Shown piece after piece: positions 12,868 to 25,735 of a stretch of DNA of 36,127 bases (position 1 is its first letter; each line of letters begins with the position of its first letter). The stretch is taken from positions 1 through 36,127 of the forward strand of contig CAXKVV010000469.1 of the NCBI GenBank assembly GCA_964058805.1, in the 5' to 3' direction. Both the position numbers and the translations under genes were made by a program. This DNA comes from Schoenoplectus triqueter. Lineage: Eukaryota; Streptophyta; Magnoliopsida; Poales; Cyperaceae. A model generated the notes under the pieces. That model saw nothing but the letters and a program-made list of their open reading frames with translations, made no database searches and was not told the DNA's origin.

Positions 12868-15800
12868 AATTAGCATCATGAAATATTCATATCGAAGTTT
12901 TAATAGGACAATCTTATAATAGGCGTAACAAGGAGTAATTAGTTTAATTTGCACGAAATTTGTGTAATTGCGCGGCCAAAAATTTTCATAAAGTCAAACA
13001 ACTTGTTTAGACAACAGTTTTTAACACATCTTACTTTATATTTTGTGCAAAATTAGCATTATAGAATATTCATATCAAATTTTTAATTGGACAACTTTAT
13101 AATAGGAGTAATTAGGAGTAGTTATATTAATTTTCACGAAATTATGTGTAGTTATGAGGGCTCAAATGTAGAAAACTCAAGCAAGTTTTTTAAATAGCAG
13201 TTTCTAATGCATCTTACTTACGTTTTGTGAAAAATTTGTATCGTAGAATATTCATATCAAAGTGTTAAGTGAAAAATCTTATAACAGGCGTAATTAGGAG
13301 TAATTATATTAATTTATACGAAATTATATGCAGTTATGCAGCCAAAAAAATTGGAAACATCAAACAACTCGTTTAAACAGCTGTTTTTAATGCATCTTAC
13401 TTATGTTTTGTGCAAAATTAGTGTTGTAGGATATTCATATCGAAGTTTTATTGAAAGAATCTTACAATAGGCATATTTAGGAGTAATTATATTAATTTAT
13501 AAGAAATTATGTGTAGCTATGCAGACAAAATTTTGAAAAACTCAAATAACTTGTTTAAACAGCTGTTTTTAATGCATCTTACTTATGTTTTGTGAAAAAT
13601 TAGAGTCGTAGAATATTCATATCGAAGTTTTAATTAGAAGATCATATAATAGGCATGCTTAGGGGTCATAATATTAATTTATAAGAAATTATGTGTAATT
13701 ATGCGGCCCAAATTTTTTAAAAAGCTCAAACAACTTGTTTAAACAGCTGTTTTTAAAGCCTCCTACTTATGTTTTGTGCAAAATTAGTGTTGTAGAATGG
13801 TCATACTGAAGTGTTAATTAGATAATATTTTAATAGGCATAATTAGGAGTGATTATTTTGACTTTCACTAAATTATGTGTAGTTATGGGGCCAAAAATTT
13901 TGAAACACTCAAATAACTTTTTCAAATAGCTGTTTCTAATGCATCTTACTTATGTTTTGGGAGAAAATAGTGTCGTAGAATATTCATATCGAGGTGTTAA
14001 CTGAACAATCTTAATTTGCACGAAATTATGTGTATTTATGGGCTAAAAATTATAAAAAAGTCAAACAATTAGTTTAAACAGCAGTTTTTAATGCATCTTA
14101 CTTTTGTTTTGTGCTTAATTAGCATCATAGAATATTCATATAGAAGTTTTAATTAGATAATCTTATAATAGACGTAATTATGAGTAAATATATTAATTTG
14201 TACGAAATTATATGCAGTTATGCGGCAAAAGGTTTGAAAAACTCAATCAAATAATTTAAATTGCTGTTTTTAAAACATCTTACTTATGTTTTGTGCAAAC
14301 TTAGTGTCGTAGAATATTCATATCGAAGTATTAATTGGATAATCTTCTAATAGGAACAATTAGGAGTAATTATATTCATTTTCACGATATTATGAGTAGT
14401 TATGAGACAATAAAGTTTGAAAATCTTAAATAACTTGTTTAAACAGCAGTTTCAGATGTATCTTATTTATGTTTTATGAAAATAATATTGTTATAAGATA
14501 TTCATATTGGAGTGTCAATTGGATAATTATATAATAGGCATAATTGGGAGTAATTATATTAATTTGCGCGATGTTATGTGCATTTATGCAGTAAAAAAAT
14601 TTAAAAAACTCAAACAACTTGTTTAAACAGCAATTTTTAATGCATCTTACTTATTTTTTATGCAAAATTCGTGTTGTAGAATGTTCATATCAAAGTGTTA
14701 ATTGGATAATGTTCTAATAGGAATAATTAGGAGTAATTATATTAATTTTTATGAAATTTTGTGTCGTTATGAGGCAATAAATGTTAAAAATCTTAAACAA
14801 CTTGTTTAAACAGCAATTTCTAATGTATCTTACTTATGCCTGATGAAAAATTAGTGTCCTCTGATATTCATATCGAAGTGTTAATTTGACAATCTTATAA
14901 TAGAGATAGTTAGGCGGAATTATATTAATTCGCTCGAAATTATGTGTAGTTTTGATTCAAAAAATGTTGAAAATCTTAAACTACTTGTTTAAAAAACAGT
15001 TTCGAATACATCTTACTTATATTTGTGCAAAATTAGCGTTATAGAATATTCATATCTAAGTTTTAACTGGACAATCATATAATAGGCATAATTAGGAGTA
15101 ATTATATTAATTTTCATGAAATTATACATAGTTATGCGGCCAACAAATTTTAAAAACTCAAACAACTTGTTTAAACAACCGTTTTTAATGCATCTTATTT
15201 ATGTTTTGTGCAAAATTTGTATCGGACAATGTTCATATCGAAGTGTTGATTGGATAATCTACTAATAGGAGTAATTATATTATTTTTCATGAAATTATGT
15301 ATAGTTATGAGTAAAAAAATGTTAAAAATTTTAAGCAACTTGTTTACACAACAGTTTCTAATATATCTTACTTATGTTTTTTGAAAAATTAGTGTCGTAG
15401 GATATTCATATCGCAGTGCTAATTGAACAATCTTATAATAGACATAATTAGGAATAATTATATCAATTTGCATGAAATTATGTGTACTTATGCAATAAAC
15501 ATGTGTTTTTAATGCATCCTACTTATGTCTCGTGCAAAATTAGTGTCGTAGAATGTTCATATCGAACTGTTAATTGGCTAATATTTTAATGGGGCATAAT
15601 TAGGAGTAATTATATTATTTTTTACGAAATTATATGTAGTTATGAGGCCAAAAATGTTGAAAAACTTAATTTTTGTAAATAGCAGTTTCTAATGCATCTT
15701 ACTTATATTTTGGGGGAAAATAGTGCCCTAAAATATTCGTTTTGAAGTGTTAATTGAACAATCTTATAATAGACACAATTATGAGTAAATTATATTAATT

Positions 15801-16084
15801 TACACCAAATTATGTGTAGTTATGCGGCCAAAATTTTTTATAAAGGCAAACAACTTGTTTAAACAACAGCTTTTGACGCATCTTACTTGTGTTTTGTGCA
15901 ATATTAGCGTTATAGAATATTCATATCGAATTTTTAGTTGGACAATTTTATAATTGGCGTAATTAGGAGTAATTGTATTAATTTTGATGGAATTATACGT
16001 AGTTATGCGGCCAAAATTTTTGAAAGCCTCAAACAACTTGTTTAAACAACAATTTTTAATACATCTTACTTATGTTTTGCGCAA
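12868..16084. repeat. HOR copy 5
   Basis: This copy is 3217 bp. It is the first with T at 14483 (shared with copies 6 and 7). It also has A at 15454, shared only with copies 9 and 10. Private bases are A at 15008, T at 15283 and A at 15707. Confidence 0.95.
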
Positions 16085-19000
16085 AATTAGCATCATGAAA
16101 TATTCATATCGAAGTTTTAATAGGACAATCTTATAATAGGCGTAACAAGGAGTAATTAGTTTAATTTGCACGAAATTTGTGTAATTGCGCGGCCAAAAAT
16201 TTTCATAAAGTCAAACAACTTGTTTAGACAACAGTTTTTAACACATCTTACTTTATATTTTGTGCAAAATTAGCATTATAGAATATTCATATCAAATTTT
16301 TAATTGGACAACTTTATAATAGGAGTAATTAGGAGTAGTTATATTAATTTTCACGAAATTATGTGTAGTTATGAGGGCTCAAATGTAGAAAACTCAAGCA
16401 AGTTTTTTAAATAGCAGTTTCTAATGCATCTTACTTACGTTTTGTGAAAAATTTGTATCGTAGAATATTCATATCAAAGTGTTAAGTGAAAAATCTTATA
16501 ACAGGCGTAATTAGGAGTAATTATATTAATTTATACGAAATTATATGCAGTTATGCAGCCAAAAAAATTGGAAACATCAAACAACTCGTTTAAACAGCTG
16601 TTTTTAATGCATCTTACTTATGTTTTGTGCAAAATTAGTGTTGTAGGATATTCATATCGAAGTTTTATTGAAAGAATCTTACAATAGGCATATTTAGGAG
16701 TAATTATATTAATTTATAAGAAATTATGTGTAGCTATGCAGACAAAATTTTGAAAAACTCAAATAACTTGTTTAAACAGCTGTTTTTAATGCATCTTACT
16801 TATGTTTTGTGAAAAATTAGAGTCGTAGAATATTCATATCGAAGTTTTAATTAGAAGATCATATAATAGGCATGCTTAGGGGTCATAATATTAATTTATA
16901 AGAAATTATGTGTAATTATGCGGCCCAAATTTTTTAAAAAGCTCAAACAACTTGTTTAAACAGCTGTTTTTAAAGCCTCCTACTTATGTTTTGTGCAAAA
17001 TTAGTGTTGTAGAATGGTCATACTGAAGTGTTAATTAGATAATATTTTAATAGGCATAATTAGGAGTGATTATTTTGACTTTCACTAAATTATGTGTAGT
17101 TATGGGGCCAAAAATTTTGAAACACTCAAATAACTTTTTCAAATAGCTGTTTCTAATGCATCTTACTTATGTTTTGGGAGAAAATAGTGTCGTAGAATAT
17201 TCATATCGAGGTGTTAACTGAACAATCTTAATTTGCACGAAATTATGTGTATTTATGGGCTAAAAATTATAAAAAAGTCAAACAATTAGTTTAAACAGCA
17301 GTTTTTAATGCATCTTACTTTTGTTTTGTGCTTAATTAGCATCATAGAATATTCATATAGAAGTTTTAATTAGATAATCTTATAATAGACGTAATTATGA
17401 GTAAATATATTAATTTGTACGAAATTATATGCAGTTATGCGGCAAAAGGTTTGAAAAACTCAATCAAATAATTTAAATTGCTGTTTTTAAAACATCTTAC
17501 TTATGTTTTGTGCAAACTTAGTGTCGTAGAATATTCATATCGAAGTATTAATTGGATAATCTTCTAATAGGAACAATTAGGAGTAATTATATTCATTTTC
17601 ACGATATTATGAGTAGTTATGAGACAATAAAGTTTGAAAATCTTAAATAACTTGTTTAAACAGCAGTTTCAGATGTATCTTATTTATGTTTTATGAAAAT
17701 AATATTGTTATAAGATATTCATATTGGAGTGTCAATTGGATAATTATATAATAGGCATAATTGGGAGTAATTATATTAATTTGCGCGATGTTATGTGCAT
17801 TTATGCAGTAAAAAAATTTAAAAAACTCAAACAACTTGTTTAAACAGCAATTTTTAATGCATCTTACTTATTTTTTATGCAAAATTCGTGTTGTAGAATG
17901 TTCATATCAAAGTGTTAATTGGATAATGTTCTAATAGGAATAATTAGGAGTAATTATATTAATTTTTATGAAATTTTGTGTCGTTATAAGGCAATAAATG
18001 TTAAAAATCTTAAACAACTTGTTTAAACAGCAATTTCTAATGTATCTTACTTATGCCTGATGAAAAATTAGTGTCCTCTGATATTCATATCGAAGTGTTA
18101 ATTTGACAATCTTATAATAGAGATAGTTAGGCGGAATTATATTAATTCGCTCGAAATTATGTGTAGTTTTTATTCAAAAAATGTTGAAAATCTTAAACTA
18201 CTTGTTTAAAAAACAGTTTCGAATGCATCTTACTTATATTTGTGCAAAATTAGCGTTATAGAATATTCATATCTAAGTTTTAACTGGACAATCATATAAT
18301 AGGCATAATTAGGAGTAATTATATTAATTTTCATGAAATTATACATAGTTATGCGGCCAACAAATTTTAAAAACTCAAACAACTTGTTTAAACAACCGTT
18401 TTTAATGCATCTTATTTATGTTTTGTGCAAAATTTGTATCGGACAATGTTCATATCGAAGTGTTGATTGGATAATCTACTAATAGGAGTAATTATATTAA
18501 TTTTTATGAAATTATGTATAGTTATGAGTAAAAAAATGTTAAAAATTTTAAGCAACTTGTTTACACAACAGTTTCTAATATATCTTACTTATGTTTTTTG
18601 AAAAATTAGTGTCGTAGGATATTCATATCGCAGTGCTAATTGAACAATCTTATAATAGACATAATTAGGAGTAATTATATCAATTTGCATGAAATTATGT
18701 GTACTTATGCAATAAACATGTGTTTTTAATGCATCCTACTTATGTCTCGTGCAAAATTAGTGTCGTAGAATGTTCATATCGAACTGTTAATTGGCTAATA
18801 TTTTAATGGGGCATAATTAGGAGTAATTATATTATTTTTTACGAAATTATATGTAGTTATGAGGCCAAAAATGTTGAAAAACTTAATTTTTGTAAATAGC
18901 AGTTTCTAATGCATCTTACTTATGTTTTGGGGGAAAATAGTGCCCTAAAATATTCGTTTTGAAGTGTTAATTGAACAATCTTATAATAGACACAATTATG

Positions 19001-19301
19001 AGTAAATTATATTAATTTACACCAAATTATGTGTAGTTATGCGGCCAAAATTTTTTATAAAGGCAAACAACTTGTTTAAACAACAGCTTTTGACGCATCT
19101 TACTTGTGTTTTGTGCAATATTAGCGTTATAGAATATTCATATCGAATTTTTAGTTGGACAATTTTATAATTGGCGTAATTAGGAGTAATTGTATTAATT
19201 TTGATGGAATTATACGTAGTTATGCGGCCAAAATTTTTGAAAGCCTCAAACAACTTGTTTAAACAACAGTTTTTAATACATCTTACTTATGTTTTGCGCA
19301 A
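16085..19301. repeat. HOR copy 6
   Basis: This copy is 3217 bp. It has T at 17700 (shared with 5 and 7), and A at 17988 plus T at 18171, both shared only with copy 8. T at 18505 is private. G at 19269, near its right end, recurs at the ends of copies 8, 9 and 10. Confidence 0.95.
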
Positions 19302-22300
19302 AATTAGCATCATGAAATATTCATATCGAAGTTTTAATAGGACAATCTTATAATAGGCGTAACAAGGAGTAATTAGTTTAATTTTCACGAAATTTGTGTA
19401 ATTGCGCGGCCAAAAATTTTCATAAAGTCAAACAACTTGTTTAGACAACAGTTTTTAACACATCTTACTTTATATTTTGTGCAAAATTAGCATTATAGAA
19501 TATTCATATCAAAGTTTTAATTGGACAACTTTATAATAGGAGTAATTAGGAGTAGTTATATTAATTTTCACGAAATTATGTGTAGTTATGAGGGCTCAAA
19601 TGTAGAAAACTCAAACAAGTTTTTTAAATAGCAGTTTCTAATGCATCTTACTTACGTTTTGTGAAAAATTTGTATCGTAGAATATTCATATCAAAGTGTT
19701 AAGTGAAAAATCTTATAACAGGCGTAATTAGGAGTAATTATATTAATTTATACGAAATTATATGCAGTTATGCAGCCAAAAAAATTGGAAACATCAAACA
19801 ACTCGTTTAAACAGCTGTTTTTAATGCATCTTACTTATGTTTTGTGCAAAATTAGTGTTGTAGGATATTCATATCGAAGTTTTATTGAAAGAATCTTACA
19901 ATAGGCATATTTAGGAGTAATTATATTAATTTATAAGAAATTATGTGTAGCTATGCAGACAAAATTTTGAAAAACTCAAATAACTTGTTTAAACAGCTGT
20001 TTTTAATGCATCTTACTTATGTTTTGTGAAAAATTAGAGTCGTAGAATATTCATATCGAAGTTTTAATTAGAAGATCATATAATAGGCATGCTTAGGGGT
20101 CATAATATTAATTTATAAGAAATTATGTGTAATTATGCGGCCCAAATTTTTTAAAAAGCTCAAACAACTTGTTTAAACAGCTGTTTTTAAAGCCTCCTAC
20201 TTATGTTTTGTGCAAAATTAGTGTTGTAGAATGGTCATACTGAAGTGTTAATTAGATAATATTTTAATAGGCATAATTAGGAGTGATTATTTTGACTTTC
20301 ACTAAATTATGTGTAGTTATGGGGCCAAAAATTTTGAAACACTCAAATAACTTTTTCAAATAGCTGTTTCTAATGCATCTTACTTATGTTTTGGGAGAAA
20401 ATAGTGTCGTAGAATATTCATATCGAGGTGTTAACTGAACAATCTTAATTTGCACGAAATTATGTGTATTTATGGGCTAAAAATTATAAAAAAGTCAAAC
20501 AATTAGTTTAAACAGCAGTTTTTAATGCATCTTACTTTTGTTTTGTGCTTAATTAGCATCATAGAATATTCATATAGAAGTTTTAATTAGATAATCTTAT
20601 AATAGACGTAATTATGAGTAAATATATTAATTTGTACGAAATTATATGCAGTTATGCGGCAAAAGGTTTGAAAAACTCAATCAAATAATTTAAATTGCTG
20701 TTTTTAAAACATCTTACTTATGTTTTGTGCAAACTTAGTGTCGTAGAATATTCATATCGAAGTATTAATTGGATAATCTTCTAATAGGAACAATTAGGAG
20801 TAATTATATTCATTTTCACGATATTATGAGTAGTTATGAGACAATAAAGTTTGAAAATCTTAAATAACTTGTTTAAACAGCAGTTTCAGATGTATCTTAT
20901 TTATGTTTTATGAAAATAATATTGTTATAAGATATTCATATTGGAGTGTCAATTGGATAATTATATAATAGGCATAATTGGGAGTAATTATATTAATTTG
21001 CGCGATGTTATGTGCATTTATGCAGTAAAAAAATTTAAAAAACTCAAACAACTTGTTTAAACAGCAATTTTTAATGCATCTTACTTATTTTTTATGCAAA
21101 ATTCGTGTTGTAGAATGTTCATATCAAAGTGTTAATTGGATAATGTTCTAATAGGAATAATTAGGAGTAATTATATTAATTTTTATGAAATTTTGTGTCG
21201 TTATGAGGCAATAAATGTTAAAAATCTTAAACAACTTGTTTAAACAGCAATTTCTAATGTATCTTACTTATGCCTGATGAAAAATTAGTGTCCTCTGATA
21301 TTCATATCGAAGTGTTAATTTGACAATCTTATAATAGAGATAGTTAGGCGGAATTATATTAATTCGCTCGAAATTATGTGTAGTTTTGATTCAAAAAATG
21401 TTGAAAATCTTAAACTACTTGTTTAAAAAACAGTTTCGAATGCATCTTACTTATATTTGTGCAAAATTAGCGTTATAGAATATTCATATCTAAGTTTTAA
21501 CTGGACAATCATATAATAGGCATAATTAGGAGTAATTATATTAATTTTCATGAAATTATACATAGTTATGCGGCCAACAAATTTTAAAAACTCAAACAAC
21601 TTGTTTAAACAACCGTTTTTAATGCATCTTATTTATGTTTTGTGCAAAATTTGTATCGGACAATGTTCATATCGAAGTGTTGATTGGATAATCTACTAAT
21701 AGGAGTAATTATATTAATTTTCATGAAATTATGTATAGTTATGAGTAAAAAAATGTTAAAAATTTTAAGCAACTTGTTTACACAACAGTTTCTAATATAT
21801 CTTACTTATGTTTTTTGAAAAATTAGTGTCGTAGGATATTCATATCGCAGTGCTAATTGAACAATCTTATAATAGACATAATTAGGAGTAATTATATCAA
21901 TTTGCATGAAATTATGTGTACTTATGCAATAAACATGTGTTTTTAATGCATCCTACTTATGTCTCGTGCAAAATTAGTGTCGTAGAATGTTCATATCGAA
22001 CTGTTAATTGGCTAATATTTTAATGGGGCATAATTAGGAGTAATTATATTATTTTTTACGAAATTATATGTAGTTATGAGGCCAAAAATGTTGAAAAACT
22101 TAAGTTTTGTAAATAGCAGTTTCTAATGCATCTTACTTATGTTTTGGGGGAAAATAGTGCCCTAAAATATTCGTTTTGAAGTGTTAATTGAACAATCTTA
22201 TAATAGACACAATTATGAGTAAATTATATTAATTTACACCAAATTATGTGTAGTTATGCGGCCAAAATTTTTTATAAAGGCAAACAACTTGTTTAAACAA

Positions 22301-22518
22301 CAGCTTTTGACGCATCTTACTTGTGTTTTGTGCAATATTAGCGTTATAGAATATTCATATCGAATTTTTAGTTGGACAATTTTATAATTGGCGTAATTAG
22401 GAGTAATTGTATTAATTTTGATGGAATTATACGTAGTTATGCGGCCAAAATTTTTGAAAGCCTCAAACAACTTGTTTAAACAACAATTTTTAATACATCT
22501 TACTTATGTTTTGCGCAA
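19302..22518. repeat. HOR copy 7
   Basis: This copy is 3217 bp. Its first ~320 bases carry T at 19385 (also in copy 9), G at 19514 and A at 19615 (both also in copies 9-11), while copy 8 has the majority base at all three. The rest is majority type, apart from T at 20917 (shared with copies 5 and 6) and private G at 22104. Confidence 0.95.
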
Positions 22519-25500
22519 AATTAGCATCATGAAATATTCATATCGAAGTTTTAATAGGACAATCTTATAATAGGCGTAACAAGGAGTAATTAGTTTAATT
22601 TGCACGAAATTTGTGTAATTGCGCGGCCAAAAATTTTCATAAAGTCAAACAACTTTTTTAGACAACAGTTTTTAACACATCTTACTTTATATTTTGTGCA
22701 AAATTAGCATTATAGAATATTCATATCAAATTTTTAATTGGACAACTTTATAATAGGAGTAATTAGGAGTAGTTATATTAATTTTCACGAAATTATGTGT
22801 AGTTATGAGGGCTCAAATGTAGAAAACTCAAGCAAGTTTTTTAAATAGCAGTTTCTAATGCATCTTACTTACGTTTTGTGAAAAATTTGTATCGTAGAAT
22901 ATTCATATCAAAGTGTTAAGTGAAAAATCTTATAACAGGCGTAATTAGGAGTAATTATATTAATTTATACGAAATTATATGCAGTTATGCAGCCAAAAAA
23001 ATTGGAAACATCAAACAACTCGTTTAAACAGCTGTTTTTAATGCATCTTACTTATGTTTTGTGCAAAATTAGTGTTGTAGGATATTCATATCGAAGTTTT
23101 ATTGAAAGAATCTTACAATAGGCATATTTAGGAGTAATTATATTAATTTATAAGAAATTATGTGTAGCTATGCAGACAAAATTTTGAAAAACTCAAATAA
23201 CTTGTTTAAACAGCTGTTTTTAATGCATCTTACTTATGTTTTGTGAAAAATTAGAGTCGTAGAATATTCATATCGAAGTTTTAATTAGAAGATCATATAA
23301 TAGGCATGCTTAGGGGTCATAATATTAATTTATAAGAAATTATGTGTAATTATGCGGCCCAAATTTTTTAAAAAGCTCAAACAACTTGTTTAAACAGCTG
23401 TTTTTAAAGCCTCCTACTTATGTTTTGTGCAAAATTAGTGTTGTAGAATGGTCATACTGAAGTGTTAATTAGATAATATTTTAATAGGCATAATTAGGAG
23501 TGATTATTTTGACTTTCACTAAATTATGTGTAGTTATGGGGCCAAAAATTTTGAAACACTCAAATAACTTTTTCAAATAGCTGTTTCTAATGCATCTTAC
23601 TTATGTTTTGGGAGAAAATAGTGTCGTAGAATATTCATATCGAGGTGTTAACTGAACAATCTTAATTTGCACGAAATTATGTGTATTTATGGGCTAAAAA
23701 TTATAAAAAAGTCAAACAATTAGTTTAAACAGCAGTTTTTAATGCATCTTACTTTTGTTTTGTGCTTAATTAGCATCATAGAATATTCATATAGAAGTTT
23801 TAATTAGATAATCTTATAATAGACGTAATTATGAGTAAATATATTAATTTGTACGAAATTATATGCAGTTATGCGGCAAAAGGTTTGAAAAACTCAATCA
23901 AATAATTTAAATTGCTGTTTTTAAAACATCTTACTTATGTTTTGTGCAAACTTAGTGTCGTAGAATATTCATATCGAAGTATTAATTGGATAATCTTCTA
24001 ATAGGAACAATTAGGAGTAATTATATTCATTTTCACGATATTATGAGTAGTTATGAGACAATAAAGTTTGAAAATCTTAAATAACTTGTTTAAACAGCAG
24101 TTTCAGATGTATCTTATTTATGTTTTATGAAAAAAATATTGTTATAAGATATTCATATTGGAGTGTCAATTGGATAATTATATAATAGGCATAATTGGGA
24201 GTAATTATATTAATTTGCGCGATGTTATGTGCATTTATGCAGTAAAAAAATTTAAAAAACTCAAACAACTTGTTTAAACAGCAATTTTTAATGCATCTTA
24301 CTTATTTTTTATGCAAAATTCGTGTTGTAGAATGTTCATATCAAAGTGTTAATTGGATAATGTTCTAATAGGAATAATTAGGAGTAATTATATTAATTTT
24401 TATGAAATTTTGTGTCGTTATAAGGCAATAAATGTTAAAAATCTTAAACAACTTGTTTAAACAGCAATTTCTAATGTATCTTACTTATGCCTGATGAAAA
24501 ATTAGTGTCCTCTGATATTCATATCGAAGTGTTAATTTGACAATCTTATAATAGAGATAGTTAGGCGGAATTATATTAATTCGCTCGAAATTATGTGTAG
24601 TTTTTATTCAAAAAATGTTGAAAATCTTAAACTACTTGTTTAAAAAACAGTTTCGAATGCATCTTACTTATATTTGTGCAAAATTAGCGTTATAGAATAT
24701 TCATATCTAAGTTTTAACTGGACAATCATATAATAGGCATAATTAGGAGTAATTATATTAATTTTCATGAAATTATACATAGTTATGCGGCCAACAAATT
24801 TTAAAAACTCAAACAACTTGTTTAAACAACCGTTTTTAATGCATCTTATTTATGTTTTGTGCAAAATTTGTATCGGACAATGTTCATATCGAAGTGTTGA
24901 TTGGATAATCTACTAATAGGAGTAATTATATTAATTTTCATGAAATTATGTATAGTTATGAGTAAAAAAATGTTAAAAATTTTAAGCAACTTGTTTACAC
25001 AACAGTTTCTAATATATCTTACTTATGTTTTTTGAAAAATTAGTGTCGTAGGATATTCATATCGCAGTGCTAATTGAACAATCTTATAATAGACATAATT
25101 AGGAGTAATTATATCAATTTGCATGAAATTATGTGTACTTATGCAATAAACATGTGTTTTTAATGCATCCTACTTATGTCTCGTGCAAAATTAGTGTCGT
25201 AGAATGTTCATATCGAACTGTTAATTGGCTAATATTTTAATGGGGCATAATTAGGAGTAATTATATTATTTTTTACGAAATTATATGTAGTTATGAGGCC
25301 AAAAATGTTGAAAAACTTAATTTTTGTAAATAGCAGTTTCTAATGCATCTTACTTATGTTTTGGGGGAAAATAGTGCCCTAAAATATTCGTTTTGAAGTG
25401 TTAATTGAACAATCTTATAATAGACACAATTATGAGTAAATTATATTAATTTACACCAAATTATGTGTAGTTATGCGGCCAAAATTTTTTATAAAGGCAA

Positions 25501-25735
25501 ACAACTTGTTTAAACAACAGCTTTTGACGCATCTTACTTGTGTTTTGTGCAATATTAACGTTATAGAATATTCATATCGAATTTTTAGTTGGACAATTTT
25601 ATAATTGGCGTAATTAGGAGTAATTGTATTAATTTTGATGGAATTATACATAGTTATGCGGCCAAAATTTTTGAAAGCCTCAAACAACTTGTTTAAACAA
25701 CAGTTTTTAATGCATCTTACTTATGTTTTGCGCAA
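22519..25735. repeat. HOR copy 8
   Basis: This copy is 3217 bp. It shares A at 24422 and T at 24605 with copy 6 only. Private bases are T at 22656, A at 25558 and A at 25650. Its last ~40 bases (CAACAGTTTTTAATGCATC) are of the copy 9-11 type, so the change of sub-variant begins just before the next copy. Confidence 0.95.
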
